A stretch of 64,000 bases of DNA, from contig NC_006041.1 in NCBI RefSeq assembly GCF_000002515.2, positions 2,046,001 through 2,110,000 on the forward strand, written 5' to 3'. Positions 40,808 through 53,067 of the stretch are shown one piece after another. The translations under genes and the position numbers were made by a program. Source of the DNA: Kluyveromyces lactis (Eukaryota; Ascomycota; Saccharomycetes; Saccharomycetales; Saccharomycetaceae). Positions within the stretch are counted from its first letter, which is position 1, and every line of letters starts with the position of its first letter. The notes below the pieces were generated by a model. It was not told where the DNA came from and did no database searches. It was given only the letters and a program-made list of their open reading frames with translations.

Positions 40808-42515
40808 CACGAAAATCCAAATAACAAATAACAAACAATGAAAATGTAAACCAAACTTAAACCGGATTAATTTTCCCCTAACGTGGAATTTAAAATGTCA
40901 AACGAAATCACCAACCGTTAATCGAACTTCCTTTATATGATTGTTAAAGGTAAAAGCGGAAGTGACAACACGAACCGAAACAAGAAAAAAAAAGTGGTAT
41001 CCTTAAGTCAATTGTACAGAAAACCTGGGGCAAACACTCCTTTGACTCGAGCACAACGTCCCACCCGTTCCCTGGAAACGCGAAGGGAAGGATTACCTAA
41101 TGGTTCTGAAACAGTAAGAAAGCTTCAAAACTCAGAATGGTTTCAAACTAAAAGCTGATTCCAGCTTCCGGAAAGATATCAAAAGGGAAAGAAAACAGAG
41201 AAAAGAAAAAAGGACGGCGATAATTGGTTTGCCAAACTTGTTTAGATCAAATCTTCCACTGGAATGCCTCGTCCAATGTCTTTCTCACCGCTGACTCTGT
41301 ATCTTCCTGGTTGCCTTTGTTCACCGAAATTGAATAAGCAGGAAAAAATACCCTGATTTCTGCACTAGAAACAAACGCTTTTTTGGCAAATCTAAATCGA
41401 CGTACAATAGGAAAGATTATCCTACTCACAGACCTACTGATTCACTCACGCAGTGACTCAACGGCGTATGGCTTTTCTATAGAAGAAGCAGCTGGCGTTT
41501 TAGAACGGTTTGCTAGTGTATCTGATGGGCCTTGCGATGAGATGGAGCAACGTTTGACGATGGAAAGACAAGTATCAGAACTGAGAAGAAGGCGAATTCC
41601 TTTAATTTTCCAACTTTCGTGCTTGAATTCTTGTTTTTTTTCCCAACTTCACCGTTTCATTGCTGTTCAACTTCGTCTCCTGACATTAGTGGAACCCCAA
41701 TGGGATTATTTTTACATGAACCGGGTAACGAAATAGTAAAATAAGGGCAACGTGACTTATAATTTCTGTTATATTACAGACGCGGCACGCATTACCTCCA
41801 ATTGCCACGTCAAATGAAGGTACCCCCGTAGTATGTACATTGGTAACTGGCATCCCGCAAAATAAGCATCCCTTCTTTGGAAGTTGAAAAACACGAATCC
41901 AGATCCAATTACTGGACTCCTACCCCTGGATGGAAAAACGAAAAGGAAGTCATTTGTGGGGGGTATGGCTTTGGCATCGTGAAATAGGGATCTTCATTTA
42001 CCCACCCAAGGCCACTGCAAAATTCCCGACCCTTTAAAGCCTCTCCCCACTGTTTCTCTGTACACATATATTTTATACTGGGTTCTCTAGATATGTAGCT
42101 TAACTGCGTTCTGCGAGTAAAAATTAAAATAAAGTTCGAATCGAAGTCTAAAAACGTGCTGTGGACTCCGGGGCTGTTCAACCTGTTACCCGGAGATGTA
42201 CTGAAAAGATAATTCTTGAATCCGTAAAACGTGACCTTTAATTCAGATCTCTAAATGCCAGTTACTTTGTGTCTGAGAGTAGTTTCCAGGTTGAAAGTTG
42301 AATATGGAAAAAAATAAAACTGAAAAATGTGAATGAATAAGTAAACAAATAAACAGCAAATGATTGCTAAATCATTGCCTTAGCAAGCTTGAACTATACC
42401 AGTACTTGAGCTTAGGAGTAAGCTGAATAAGGAACTAGGTATACTTGCTTAGCCTTTTAAAAAAAAAAAGCGTGAAAGAGAAGAACCTCTTAGCACAGTT
42501 TCCGGCTTGCTTAAT
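40808..42515. promoter_or_regulatory. Long divergent GCR1/TAF5 region with two Reb1-type sites
   Basis: 1.7 kb between head-to-head regulators. CGGGTAA at 41722-41728 and TTACCCG at 42186-42192 are Reb1-type sites in opposite orientations. A TGACTCA (Gcn4/bZIP type) lies near 41453-41459. A TATATTTTATA lies near 42065-42075. Short frames at 40937-41158, 41247-41429 and 41383-41736 have no recognisable similarity and are not called. KTR4 (YBR199W), the TAF5 neighbour in S. cerevisiae, is absent. Confidence 0.5.
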
Positions 42516-44996
42516 ATGTCTTCGAACGGCAAACAACAGGGAAACAAGGCAGGCGATGCAGCTGGGGGAGCGTCAGGAGCCACGGCTCCCGGTGCAGGCG
42601 GAAGTAGTGGCAATGGAAATAGTAGTGCGGCCGGAAATGCTAGCGCTAATGCCAATGCTGGCGGTAGCGGTGCCAGTGGGAATGCACCGGCAGCTTCTAA
42701 ACCGGGGTTTTCAGCGTCAGATTTGAACCGCATCGTTTTGGAATATTTGAATAAGAAGGGGTATCACAGAACGGAACAGATGCTTCGTGCTGAATCGTCA
42801 CGTACTTTGACGCCTCCAAATAAAAACGCTGCTGCTTCTAACACAATCCCTGCCTCGTCTGCATCAGCCACTGCGATTACAGGAAGTACTACCACTGCAA
42901 AACCTGTTTCAAATCCTTCGATGCCCTTGAAAAGAGATAACAACGGCCAATTGATAAAACCGCAACAGGTGACACCCTTGCACTATTTTAGAGCTTACTC
43001 AATGTTGAAAAATTGGATCGATTCGTCTTTAGAATTGTACAAACCTGAGCTATCACGTATCATATACCCGATTTTCATTTACGTTTTTTTACAGTTGGTC
43101 ATCAAGGACCCCTTACAAGCGAGAAGATTCTTTGACAAGTATTCTGTCGATTACAAAGCCCTTCATGGATCAGAAATTAACCGATTATTCAGTGTCAACT
43201 CAGTAGATCACATCAAGGAAAATGAGTTGGCTCAAGGTTTCCAAACCAATAAATATAAGATCACAATCTCAAGAACTACTTTGAACCTTTTGTTGTATTT
43301 CTTGAACGAAAACGAAAGTGTGGGAGGATCTTTGTTGATTTCCATCATAAACCAAAACTTGGATCCAAATATCGTAGATGTTGTCAAATCTGAGGATATT
43401 CTCACCGACGGGATCAAAGATATCTCAACCGGTGATATTGATGTTGATACGTATAACTCGGTACCTGTGAAGTTAGGACCGTATCCAAAGGACGAAGAGT
43501 TCACCAAGGAAGTAGAGATTGAGTTGCAGAAAAAAGATGAACAAGAGGCAGCTGAGAATAAGGATAAACCTGTCGGTAAGACATTAGTTGAGGAATATAG
43601 AGAAATGAACGGTAATCAGAACAAACCAGAGGGCACTGAAAAAGCTGATGATAACACCGTTAAGGAAGAAAATGAAAATAAGGAACCTGAAGCTGAAGAG
43701 GGTGGAGAAGAAGTCGATGCAACAGCAGATACAGAAGAGAAAGGCACTCCTACACTTAGTGTCGAATCATCGGCTGCTGAAAGAAAGAAAAGAGACTCAA
43801 AGAATAAAGACGAGGAAGAAAAACCAGAGGCTTCAATTGGATCTATGATGGAATCACCAGCAAAGGATTCGTTGCCGCTACCGGTAAAAACAACTTTAGA
43901 TCTAAAGATGGAAATTCAAAAAGTAAGGGAGAGTAGAGATTCCATCCAATTGAAAAACCTACAAACTTCTGCACCAAGTGTGTGTATGTACACTTTCCAC
44001 AACACTAATGGTAATATGACTTGCGTAGAATTTAGTGATGATGCTAGACTAACTGCAGCTGGTTTCCAAGACAGTACAATTAAGGTATGGTACCTTGATG
44101 GATCACCGCTACAGTCGATCCTCCCATCCAAAGCTAAAGACCAATCGAACTCTGCTACTTTGGTAGGACACAGCGGACCAGTTTATTCCGTTGCATTCAG
44201 CCCGGATAACAGGTACTTACTTAGCGCATCTGAAGATAAAACTGTCAGACTTTGGTCTTTAGATACGTTCACTTGCCTAGTGTGTTACAAAGGCCATAAC
44301 CATCCAGTATGGTACGTCAAGTTTTCTCCACTTGGCCATTATTTCATCACCGCTTCACATGATCAAACGGCTAGACTATGGTCTTGTGATCATATCTATC
44401 CGTTGAGAATTTTCTCAGGTCATCTAAATGACGTGGATTGTAGCACTTTCCATCCAAATGGTTGCTATGTTTTCACTGGTTCCAGCGACAAAACGTGCCG
44501 TATGTGGGATATTCAAACAGGTGATTCTGTTAGACTGTTTTTGGGACATACATCACCAGTCACCGCACTTGAAGTATCGCCTGACGGTAGGTGGTTAACT
44601 ACGGGCAGTGAGGATGGCACAATTATCGTATGGGATATTGGTACTGGTAAAAGAATCAAACAGATGAAGGGTCACGGTAAGAATCCTATCTATTCCATAA
44701 CTTTTAACAAAGAAGGTAACTGTCTAGTAACAGGTGGTGCGGATCAAAGTGTTAGAGTTTGGGATATAAAGAGGTTTACAAACGAGCCTGGAATGGAGCC
44801 GGAACAACAATTCAACACGTATTCAGGAGATATGGAACTCAGTGTAAATAACGATATCAAAGAATTCGGACGTAGGCGGGCAGTAATACCAACTCAGGAT
44901 TTGATGGCTTCGTTCCATACAAAGAAAACAGCAATTCACAAAGTAAAATTCACAAGAACGAACCTAGTTTTGGCTGGTGGTGCATTTATTGAGTAA
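42516..44996 (+). CDS. TAF5: TFIID/SAGA subunit Taf5
   Basis: 826 residues from the ATG at 42516. An Ala/Gly/Ser low-complexity leader (about residues 5-60) precedes a LisH motif (SDLNRIVLEYLNKKGYHRTEQ). The NTD2 dimerisation domain lies at about 155-290 (FRAYSMLKNWIDSSLELYKPEL, YSVDYKALHGSEI). An acidic Glu/Lys-rich linker and six to seven WD40 repeats follow (GHSGPVYSVAFSPDNRYLLS, WSLDTFTCL, GHLNDVDCSTFHPNG). Taf5 scaffolds TFIID and SAGA. S. cerevisiae TAF5 (YBR198C) has 798 residues. The leader coding sequence is notably GC-rich compared with the rest. Confidence 0.96.
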   Translation: MSSNGKQQGNKAGDAAGGASGATAPGAGGSSGNGNSSAAGNASANANAGGSGASGNAPAASKPGFSASDLNRIVLEYLNKKGYHRTEQMLRAESSRTLTPPNKNAAASNTIPASSASATAITGSTTTAKPVSNPSMPLKRDNNGQLIKPQQVTPLHYFRAYSMLKNWIDSSLELYKPELSRIIYPIFIYVFLQLVIKDPLQARRFFDKYSVDYKALHGSEINRLFSVNSVDHIKENELAQGFQTNKYKITISRTTLNLLLYFLNENESVGGSLLISIINQNLDPNIVDVVKSEDILTDGIKDISTGDIDVDTYNSVPVKLGPYPKDEEFTKEVEIELQKKDEQEAAENKDKPVGKTLVEEYREMNGNQNKPEGTEKADDNTVKEENENKEPEAEEGGEEVDATADTEEKGTPTLSVESSAAERKKRDSKNKDEEEKPEASIGSMMESPAKDSLPLPVKTTLDLKMEIQKVRESRDSIQLKNLQTSAPSVCMYTFHNTNGNMTCVEFSDDARLTAAGFQDSTIKVWYLDGSPLQSILPSKAKDQSNSATLVGHSGPVYSVAFSPDNRYLLSASEDKTVRLWSLDTFTCLVCYKGHNHPVWYVKFSPLGHYFITASHDQTARLWSCDHIYPLRIFSGHLNDVDCSTFHPNGCYVFTGSSDKTCRMWDIQTGDSVRLFLGHTSPVTALEVSPDGRWLTTGSEDGTIIVWDIGTGKRIKQMKGHGKNPIYSITFNKEGNCLVTGGADQSVRVWDIKRFTNEPGMEPEQQFNTYSGDMELSVNNDIKEFGRRRAVIPTQDLMASFHTKKTAIHKVKFTRTNLVLAGGAFIE

Positions 44997-45183
44997 ATGC
45001 GATTACTTTACTCAGCCAGATAAGGGTCGTTTATTCGACATATCTAGTAGTTGTCCAATTGTAATAAATAAAAAAAAAGAGAATGCGCTTTATCTTTATA
45101 TTATTTACAATGAGTACGTATATTTTATGTGCATTGATATCAATGCAGTCAATGAAATGTAAATGTTAACAGAATCCTAATAA

Positions 45184-46002
45184 CTAATCTAATATTGGTT
45201 TTTCAGCGTCCCACTGCTGTAAAATCGGATGTCCTTTATAATAGTAGCTTTCCCAGTGGATATAGTAATGAGGGATTCCAAATAATAGTAACAAAGATGA
45301 TATTCCCAAAGGTATCGTGATCCCGACACCCATTAACTTCGTTATAAAATAGTAGACTGTACCATGTGTCGCAATAACACATAGTATATGCAGGAATTTC
45401 AACTTATTCTTTATGAAATACTTTTCCATCGTCGGCAGTAGAATGTTAATTTGGATACATATCAAAAGGAAACAGAAAACTTGGGTGGAGGTATCTAATC
45501 TTGAAGAAAGTACGGTCACATTTGAGAGTAGAATATTGGTCGGTAGGATTTTAGATTCAAGAGCGGAGATCGATATGATGTAAAAGGTTGTGAACCATGC
45601 AGATAGAGTCCAGATGGAATCGGACGAAGTTGTCTTGGACAAAGATTTAAGCACTGGAGATAAGGTCAACATTGCAAATATAATGATGATAGTGGATTTC
45701 CAGGGTACCCTCTTGTTGGCAACTATTAAGGAAACAGATGAAATTGAGGCAGCAATTAAAATCGGATTGTATTTGTAATGATAGAACCAGGCAAATATAA
45801 TATAGAGTAACATAGTATTAATAATCATGTGGTAAAACTGGAAGAGATCAAGTAAAACAGACCTGTACGAGGAGTGAGGCCTCAAATGCCCATGTTCAAT
45901 TTTCAACTTCTCCCATTGTTTGTAGAAACTTGGATCAGTGTAGGTATCTGGGAACGGCTGTTTCAACCACAATAACCGTTTCCATTGTTTCCCCGCAGCC
46001 AT
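45184..46002 (-). CDS. GPI2: GPI-GlcNAc transferase subunit Gpi2
   Basis: 272 residues from the ATG at 46002. The N-terminus KQWKRLLWLKQPFPDTYTDPSF followed by FYKQWEKLK is the conserved PIG-C/Gpi2 opening. Six or more membrane segments follow, for example NTMLLYIIFAWFYHY, SIWTLSAWFTTFYIISISALES and VFCFLLICIQINILLP. Gpi2 belongs to the ER complex that transfers GlcNAc to phosphatidylinositol, the first step of GPI-anchor synthesis. S. cerevisiae Gpi2 (YPL076W) has 280 residues. The gene converges on TAF5 with a 187 bp spacer and is divergent from the next gene. Confidence 0.92.
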   Translation of the reverse strand: MAAGKQWKRLLWLKQPFPDTYTDPSFYKQWEKLKIEHGHLRPHSSYRSVLLDLFQFYHMIINTMLLYIIFAWFYHYKYNPILIAASISSVSLIVANKRVPWKSTIIIIFAMLTLSPVLKSLSKTTSSDSIWTLSAWFTTFYIISISALESKILPTNILLSNVTVLSSRLDTSTQVFCFLLICIQINILLPTMEKYFIKNKLKFLHILCVIATHGTVYYFITKLMGVGITIPLGISSLLLLFGIPHYYIHWESYYYKGHPILQQWDAEKPILD

Positions 46003-46310
46003 TAACAACTATAAGAGAAGACAATTTGTTATTCGGGAAACGACTAGCACAATATAGTCACTACAGTCTGGACAAAAGAAACCTGGAGATTTGCCGCTAT
46101 ACTCGCGATAAATCTCTGCGAGTGCAGGAAGTTACTTCAGTTCAACAGTCGTCGCTAGCTTTTTCGAATCATTAAAATTAGAGATTGATACGTAAAAAAG
46201 CTAATCCATTACAACTTAATATCACAGCACAGCCAGCGGGAGCACCCGCACAAGTAAGATACAAAGGATATAGCCTAACTTACTGCTCAACTCATTGCTA
46301 CATATACCCA
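46003..46310. promoter_or_regulatory. Divergent GPI2 / YBR197C-homologue region
   Basis: 308 bp shared upstream region. The reading frame of the downstream gene remains open back to a TTG at 46185 but has no upstream ATG. No specific site could be assigned. Confidence 0.4.
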
Positions 46311-46706
46311 ATGGATCAATCTAGCAGGGAGACATCAAATTCGTTTGATCAGGTAACCAGGCAATCTTCAAACAATGAACGAAGACCTACGGATTCTAAA
46401 GCCATACCGAGAACTTTACCCAAGGATACCGTTCCAGACGACGTACATGCTACACCAAAAGTGGATGACAAGGATAGGATATGGACAGATATAGATACAC
46501 TAGATGATGTGAAAAGAATGGCCAGAGAGGGCAATACTGGCCTTACTTTCCCGGATAATTTCGAAGAGGATATTACCCGCTTACGCCAGATGCATGCGAA
46601 CTTGATGCAGCACATGAAGAGACAATCAACAGAGACCCCAGGAAATCTTGAAGAACAACAGAAACACATCAATGATATCGTAGATACCATTGAGAGATAT
46701 AACTGA
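46311..46706 (+). CDS. YPL077C/YBR197C homologue, unknown function
   Basis: 131 residues from the ATG at 46311. A polar, Ser/Asn/Thr-rich first half is followed by a conserved-looking C-terminal block: DKDRIWTDIDTLDDVKRMAREG, FPDNFEEDITRLRQMHANLM and a helical end (NLEEQQKHINDIVDTIERYN). No membrane segment. S. cerevisiae has two ohnologues of unknown function at this place, YPL077C next to GPI2/ATP4 and YBR197C next to PGI1/TAF5. This single gene sits between GPI2 and PGI1, as expected of the pre-duplication parent. It is shorter than either. The identity is mainly positional. Confidence 0.68.
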   Translation: MDQSSRETSNSFDQVTRQSSNNERRPTDSKAIPRTLPKDTVPDDVHATPKVDDKDRIWTDIDTLDDVKRMAREGNTGLTFPDNFEEDITRLRQMHANLMQHMKRQSTETPGNLEEQQKHINDIVDTIERYN

Positions 46707-46719
46707 ATAAATACTTCAA

Positions 46720-46739
46720 ATCACGTGATGAATCACGTG
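46720..46739. promoter_or_regulatory. Paired ATCACGTG sites upstream of PGI1
   Basis: Two direct copies of ATCACGTG at 46720-46727 and 46732-46739, 12 bp apart, just after the preceding stop codon and about 500 bp upstream of PGI1. Each matches the bHLH factor Cbf1 site (RTCACRTG). The spacing places both on nearly the same helix face. Confidence 0.65.
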
Positions 46740-48910
<2,171 letters not shown>

Positions 48911-49245
48911 TGTGAGAATGCGATGCAATTTCCTTTTCACCTAAGATATGCAGTGAACTTAGAATTCCACATCTTTACGTACAACCAAACTAAATAAACT
49001 TCTTTATCAAAACGCTATGTGCAATGAATGACTTATATACGACAATGTCACGAATATCAACTACATTGGAAGTAATTGTTTTCACTTAATCAATCTCTTT
49101 TTTCATATTTACATTAAGGAAAATGAAAAATGATACACGTCCAAAAGATTCAACAACGCGTGATGTAGTGCGAGAGTACAGACATCGAGATTGTGACAAG
49201 ATATAACAATACCAAGCTAGCTCATAGCATATAGAGGACGCAACA
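48911..49245. other. PGI1 3' flank / MSI1 promoter
   Basis: 335 bp. No extra gene; A-rich and T-rich stretches near 49090-49135 only. Confidence 0.45.
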
Positions 49246-50499
49246 ATGAGTGAGTTGATTATAGAAGAACCTCCAGAACTGGGCTCTGGAATTTCTAATG
49301 AAGTACAGCAAAGGTATACCAATTGGAAGAAGAATACAAAGTTGCTCTACGACTATTTGAATACAAACACATCGAAATGGCCATCTCTATCCTGCCAATT
49401 CTTCCCAGACCGTACTCTTACGAATGACAAACAAAGGATATTATTATCTTCATTCACATCGCAGCAACTTCCGCAGGATGAGTCAATTTACATCGGGTCC
49501 ATATCTACCATGAATCATATGAAATGGAGTTCCATCAATAACTTCGACATGGATGAAATGGAATTTAAACTGGATAATTCATTGAAACTGAACGACAAGA
49601 CATTAGAAGAAGAGGTACGAATAACGTACCCTGACGGTGATTGCAACAGATGTCGGTACATGCCTCAGAACCCCGATATAATTGGGACTGCATCATCAAA
49701 TGGATCAGTGTACATATTTGATAGAACGAAACATGGTAATAAGATTTCCACAGGCAGGAAATTCGAAATCGAATGCAGAAATAACGGTGACGATGAACAG
49801 GACGAGAGTTTATCCCTTGCATGGAATTACCAATTGGAGGGTACCTTAGCTACATGTCAAAGTAACGGGAAAGTAAAAGTATGGGATCTTACTAAATTTG
49901 ATAAGTCGAAACAGAGAATGGAAATACCTGAAAGAGAGAGTGTGATGGACGCGAATGGAGTCAATGATGTGTCATGGATGGTAAACCACACTTCCATTTT
50001 AGCATCATGCGGAGAATCCAACGTCATTGGACTGATAGACATAAGACAAGATACGAAAATGGACACATTACACCGTACTACACATACAGATGGAATCAAT
50101 GCCATCGAGTTTAACTATAAGAACGATATGATATTGTGTACCGGTGATTCTCAGGGCCAGTTAAAGATCTGGGACATAAGAGATTTCAAGGAGCCAATAA
50201 AGGAATGGGAACATGGAGATCAGGATCCCATCTCTGCCATTCAATGGAACCCTCAGATACCGCAAATACTGGCCACTGCAGATCAACAGAGTGGATTAGT
50301 GAAGATATGGGATGCATCAGGTGAACAAGAGGACTCTAACGCTGAAAACAACATGCTATTATTTGTCCATGGTGGTCACATGCTCGGAGTCAACGACATT
50401 TCATGGTCACAACATGATCCATGGACCATGTGCAGTGTATCGAACGACAATTCAATTCATATCTGGAAGCCAGCAGCAAACTTAGTAGAACAATTGTAG
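49246..50499 (+). CDS. MSI1: CAF-1 small subunit (RbAp48-like) Msi1
   Basis: 417 residues. The N-terminal helix (VQQRYTNWKKNTKLLYDYL, then NTSKWPSLSCQFFPD) is the histone-binding opening of the RbAp46/48/Msi1 family. WD40 repeats follow, with clear WD ends at VKVWDLTKF, LKIWDIRDF and VKIWDASGE, and a final HDPWTMCSVSNDNSIHIWKP. CAF-1 deposits H3-H4 during replication-coupled assembly. S. cerevisiae Msi1/Cac3 (YBR195C) has 422 residues and also lies next to PGI1. Hat2, its paralogue, is less likely given this position. Confidence 0.94.
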   Translation: MSELIIEEPPELGSGISNEVQQRYTNWKKNTKLLYDYLNTNTSKWPSLSCQFFPDRTLTNDKQRILLSSFTSQQLPQDESIYIGSISTMNHMKWSSINNFDMDEMEFKLDNSLKLNDKTLEEEVRITYPDGDCNRCRYMPQNPDIIGTASSNGSVYIFDRTKHGNKISTGRKFEIECRNNGDDEQDESLSLAWNYQLEGTLATCQSNGKVKVWDLTKFDKSKQRMEIPERESVMDANGVNDVSWMVNHTSILASCGESNVIGLIDIRQDTKMDTLHRTTHTDGINAIEFNYKNDMILCTGDSQGQLKIWDIRDFKEPIKEWEHGDQDPISAIQWNPQIPQILATADQQSGLVKIWDASGEQEDSNAENNMLLFVHGGHMLGVNDISWSQHDPWTMCSVSNDNSIHIWKPAANLVEQL

Positions 50500-51203
50500 A
50501 TTAAACTGGAACATGTCGTCGATATATACATGTATCGGTATTGTTTATTCGCATATAATAAATGTGTCGCACGACACAAGAAACACGTTACTCTTCCTTG
50601 AATTCCTTTCACGTGACCTATAACCAATCATAGCACTGAACATGGACCAAATCACCGGGTACGAGATGCCACTCTTTACAACTCTCTACAACTCTCTACA
50701 ACTCTTCTATGCAAACAGGTATACAAAGGATATGCCAATCTACCATGTTTCAACTCTATACTAGTTGCACAAGATACGCCATCAGCAACTGTTGTATGTT
50801 TTATAGTTGTATACTACTTTATGCCAATACTTTCCACTACGTATAGCCCATTTTTTATTTTCCAGCAGCCAGGCCAATTCGAGGGAAAACAAAATTTTCT
50901 CTTTCAACTTTTGGCGAAACTTTTAGGATTTGGAAATACCTACACTTTTCACACATCGAAATCCAATTAACTGACCTTTAATTAGTTAGAAGTTATAGAC
51001 ATACGTTTGTGTTATTCTTGAATTGTAGTTCATTTTGAGTTTTATTTCGACTAGCTGATTGACTGCCCTTTCATTTAGATCCTTATCTACTTTTAATTTG
51101 CCGTTCCAGTTTCACCAAAGAGCTTTAGGAGAAAGGTGCGAACTTGAGTTAAATTGATTGACAAACAGAACCGAAAAGGAGATCCAAAACTGATATATCA
51201 AAT
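50500..51203. promoter_or_regulatory. ATP4 promoter region with CACGTG and CCAAT
   Basis: 704 bp. CACGTG at 50610-50615 and CCAAT at 50624-50628 lie close together, about 580 bp upstream of ATP4. CCAAT is the Hap2/3/4/5 site used by respiratory genes and CACGTG fits Cbf1. A second GGCCAATT lies near 50872. Confidence 0.5.
50671..50705. repeat. 10-bp tandem repeat, ACTCTCTACA
   Basis: Three and a half copies of a 10-bp unit (first copy ACTCTTTACA, then two exact copies and a partial one) in the region upstream of ATP4. A short minisatellite, likely length-variable. Confidence 0.85.
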
Positions 51204-51917
51204 ATGTTCCGTGCTTTGACTTTGAAGGCTTCCGCTAGACCAGTTGTTGCCGGCTTGTGCTCTCGCCAAGCCCCAATTGCTGCTGTTCGTTACATGTCTA
51301 CCCCATCACCACAAGATCCAAAGGCCAAGGCTTCTTCAATCTTGGATGCTTTGCCAGGTAACACTGCTTTGTCCAAGACTGGTATCTTGGCCACCAGTGC
51401 TGCCGCTGCCGTGTATGCTATCTCTAACCAATTGTACGTTTTGAACGAAGAAACCATCTTGGTTGCTACTTTCACCGGTGTTGTGTTGGCTGGTATCAAG
51501 TTCTTGGCTCCAGCTTACAACGAATTCGCTGAAAACAGAGTTAAGCAAGTCAGCAGCATCTTGAACTCCTCCAGAACCAAGCATGTTGATGCTGTCAAGG
51601 AAAGAATCGAATCCGTTTCTGAATTGAAGAACGTTTCTGATACTACCAAGGTTTTGTTCGATGTTTCCAAGGAAACTGTCAAGTTAGAAGCTGAAGCTTT
51701 CGAATTGAAGCAACAAGTTGACTTGGCTGCTGAAGCCAAGTCTGTATTGGACTCATGGGTCAGATACGAAGCCTCTGTTCGTCAATTACAACAACAACAA
51801 ATCGCTGACTCCGTTGTCGCCAAGGTTCAAAGTGAATTGGGTAACCCTAAGTTCCAAGAAAAGGTCTTGCAACAATCCGTTGCTGACGTGGAAAAGTTGT
51901 TGGCTAACTTGAAATAA
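51204..51917 (+). CDS. ATP4: Mitochondrial ATP synthase subunit b (Atp4)
   Basis: 237 residues. A presequence rich in Arg/Ser/Ala (MFRALTLKASARPVVAGL) ends near residue 34. The mature part starts STPSPQDPKAKASSILDALPGN, followed by two hydrophobic segments (about 58-75 and 82-98) and a long amphipathic helix. The helix forms the peripheral stalk of the F1Fo ATP synthase (RVKQVSSILNSSRTKHVDAVKERI and onward). S. cerevisiae Atp4 (YPL078C) has 244 residues. Highly biased codons indicate strong expression. It converges on AIM4. Confidence 0.95.
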   Translation: MFRALTLKASARPVVAGLCSRQAPIAAVRYMSTPSPQDPKAKASSILDALPGNTALSKTGILATSAAAAVYAISNQLYVLNEETILVATFTGVVLAGIKFLAPAYNEFAENRVKQVSSILNSSRTKHVDAVKERIESVSELKNVSDTTKVLFDVSKETVKLEAEAFELKQQVDLAAEAKSVLDSWVRYEASVRQLQQQQIADSVVAKVQSELGNPKFQEKVLQQSVADVEKLLANLK

Positions 51918-52485
51918 GTTTGATTTACATATTGTCTCTCCCTGTTTTAGAAGAGCACCGTGTTTTTCTTAACTTCTTTTCAATATATTTACAACAACCA
52001 AACTAAAAACCACAACGTACAATGACTTTTTGAATAATGTTAGCCGCAAATTAAGAAATAAAAGACCACTTTACATTTGTCATGTCTTTTCGATACTTTT
52101 GACATGATTATAATGGCTTTTTTGAAGGCAATTGCTGGCTCTATGCGTGCTTCATATTCAAACTAATGGGCCCCTTTATGAAACTAGATATTCCAAAGAT
52201 TTAAACAAAAAAATAACTGCAATAAAAATACACTTTTACAATAAATTTAACATCAAATCTACAGATCAATATCAACATTGTCATCATCAAACCACAATCA
52301 CATTATTATCCCTTTTTCTCTTCTTCATTATATAAGATTTGAGCTATTGCTTTCATGTCAACATCAACCATCTTTTCATAACCTTATATAGAAGAATGGC
52401 TCGCGAACTTACGACAAAAGAATGACTATATTAAATTTAACTTGACAAAGGTAATCTCGTATTCTATTTAAACATAATCGAACCC
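51918..52485. other. Convergent 3' region of ATP4 and AIM4
   Basis: 568 bp, AT-rich, holding both 3' ends. Frames here are short and lack protein character. No RNA gene could be identified. Confidence 0.45.
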
Positions 52486-52849
52486 TTACGATGATTTTTG
52501 GTCCTGGTCTTTTATGTTAGGTTTCGGTAGTGGTATTTCTTTTAGTCCGTTTAATCTAGGCTCTATCGGTGTGTCTCGCCTAAAAGTTCTTGGATTATAA
52601 GGAATATTTTTTAACCCAAATGGCGCCTTACCGGAGGGATTCCAATCTGGATCATAAAAGATGCTTTTAATACCTAGCTCGGCACTCATCGGTTTCTTAA
52701 TGTCTTCTTTTCGTACATCAGACAAATCTTCATTTTCTATGTTCTTACGCTTAAGTTGAGATACTTGTTGCTGTAATGAGTGCTCTATAGTTTAATGTTA
52801 GTAACTGATGATGCAAAATAAAATCTAAATAATGACACATACTATCCAT
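52486..52849 (-). CDS. AIM4: Aim4 homologue, two exons
   Basis: 101 residues from exons 52843-52849 (ATGGATA) and 52486-52784, joined across a 58 bp intron to give [17 protein letters not shown] and onward in frame. Without it, the frame has no ATG and is closed by TAA. The C-terminal half ([34 protein letters not shown]) matches S. cerevisiae Aim4/Soy1 (YBR194W) as I recall it (ELGIRSIFYDKDWNP, NIPYNPATFKRRT). Aim4 is linked to mitochondrial inheritance and nuclear pores by screens; no activity is known. Position next to MED8 agrees. The S. cerevisiae gene has no annotated intron that I know of. Confidence 0.82.
52785..52842 (-). other. AIM4 mini-intron (58 nt)
   Basis: Donor GTATGT at 52837-52842, branch point TACTAAC at 52797-52803 and acceptor TAG ending at 52785. 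The branch-to-acceptor distance is about 12 nt and the first exon is 7 nt. All three signals are perfect and the splice restores frame and a start codon. Confidence 0.85.
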
Positions 52850-53067
52850 TTCAGTTGTATGAATACTGGTAATACTTGACGGAGGTTTTTTACTAGTTCT
52901 TTTTTTGCTTGACTTTATCAACTTGGTGCTGGTTTTACAAAGACTTCATAAGTTATTTTAAGGTTTTCTTCATGAAAATATCAGAATCATAATGACTATG
53001 TTTAATGATGAAGTGGTATATGATATCTGAATTTCGTGGCCAACTATACGGATACCGCCGACTAACA

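Noticed and set aside
40937-41158. 73-codon ATG frame, basic, downstream of the GCR1 start
   Set aside because: It lacks any family resemblance and lies within the GCR1 upstream region; it may be chance. Ribosome profiling would decide.
41247-41736. Overlapping short frames on both strands in the GCR1/TAF5 spacer
   Set aside because: Starts are largely non-ATG, there is no recognisable similarity and the composition is not protein-like.
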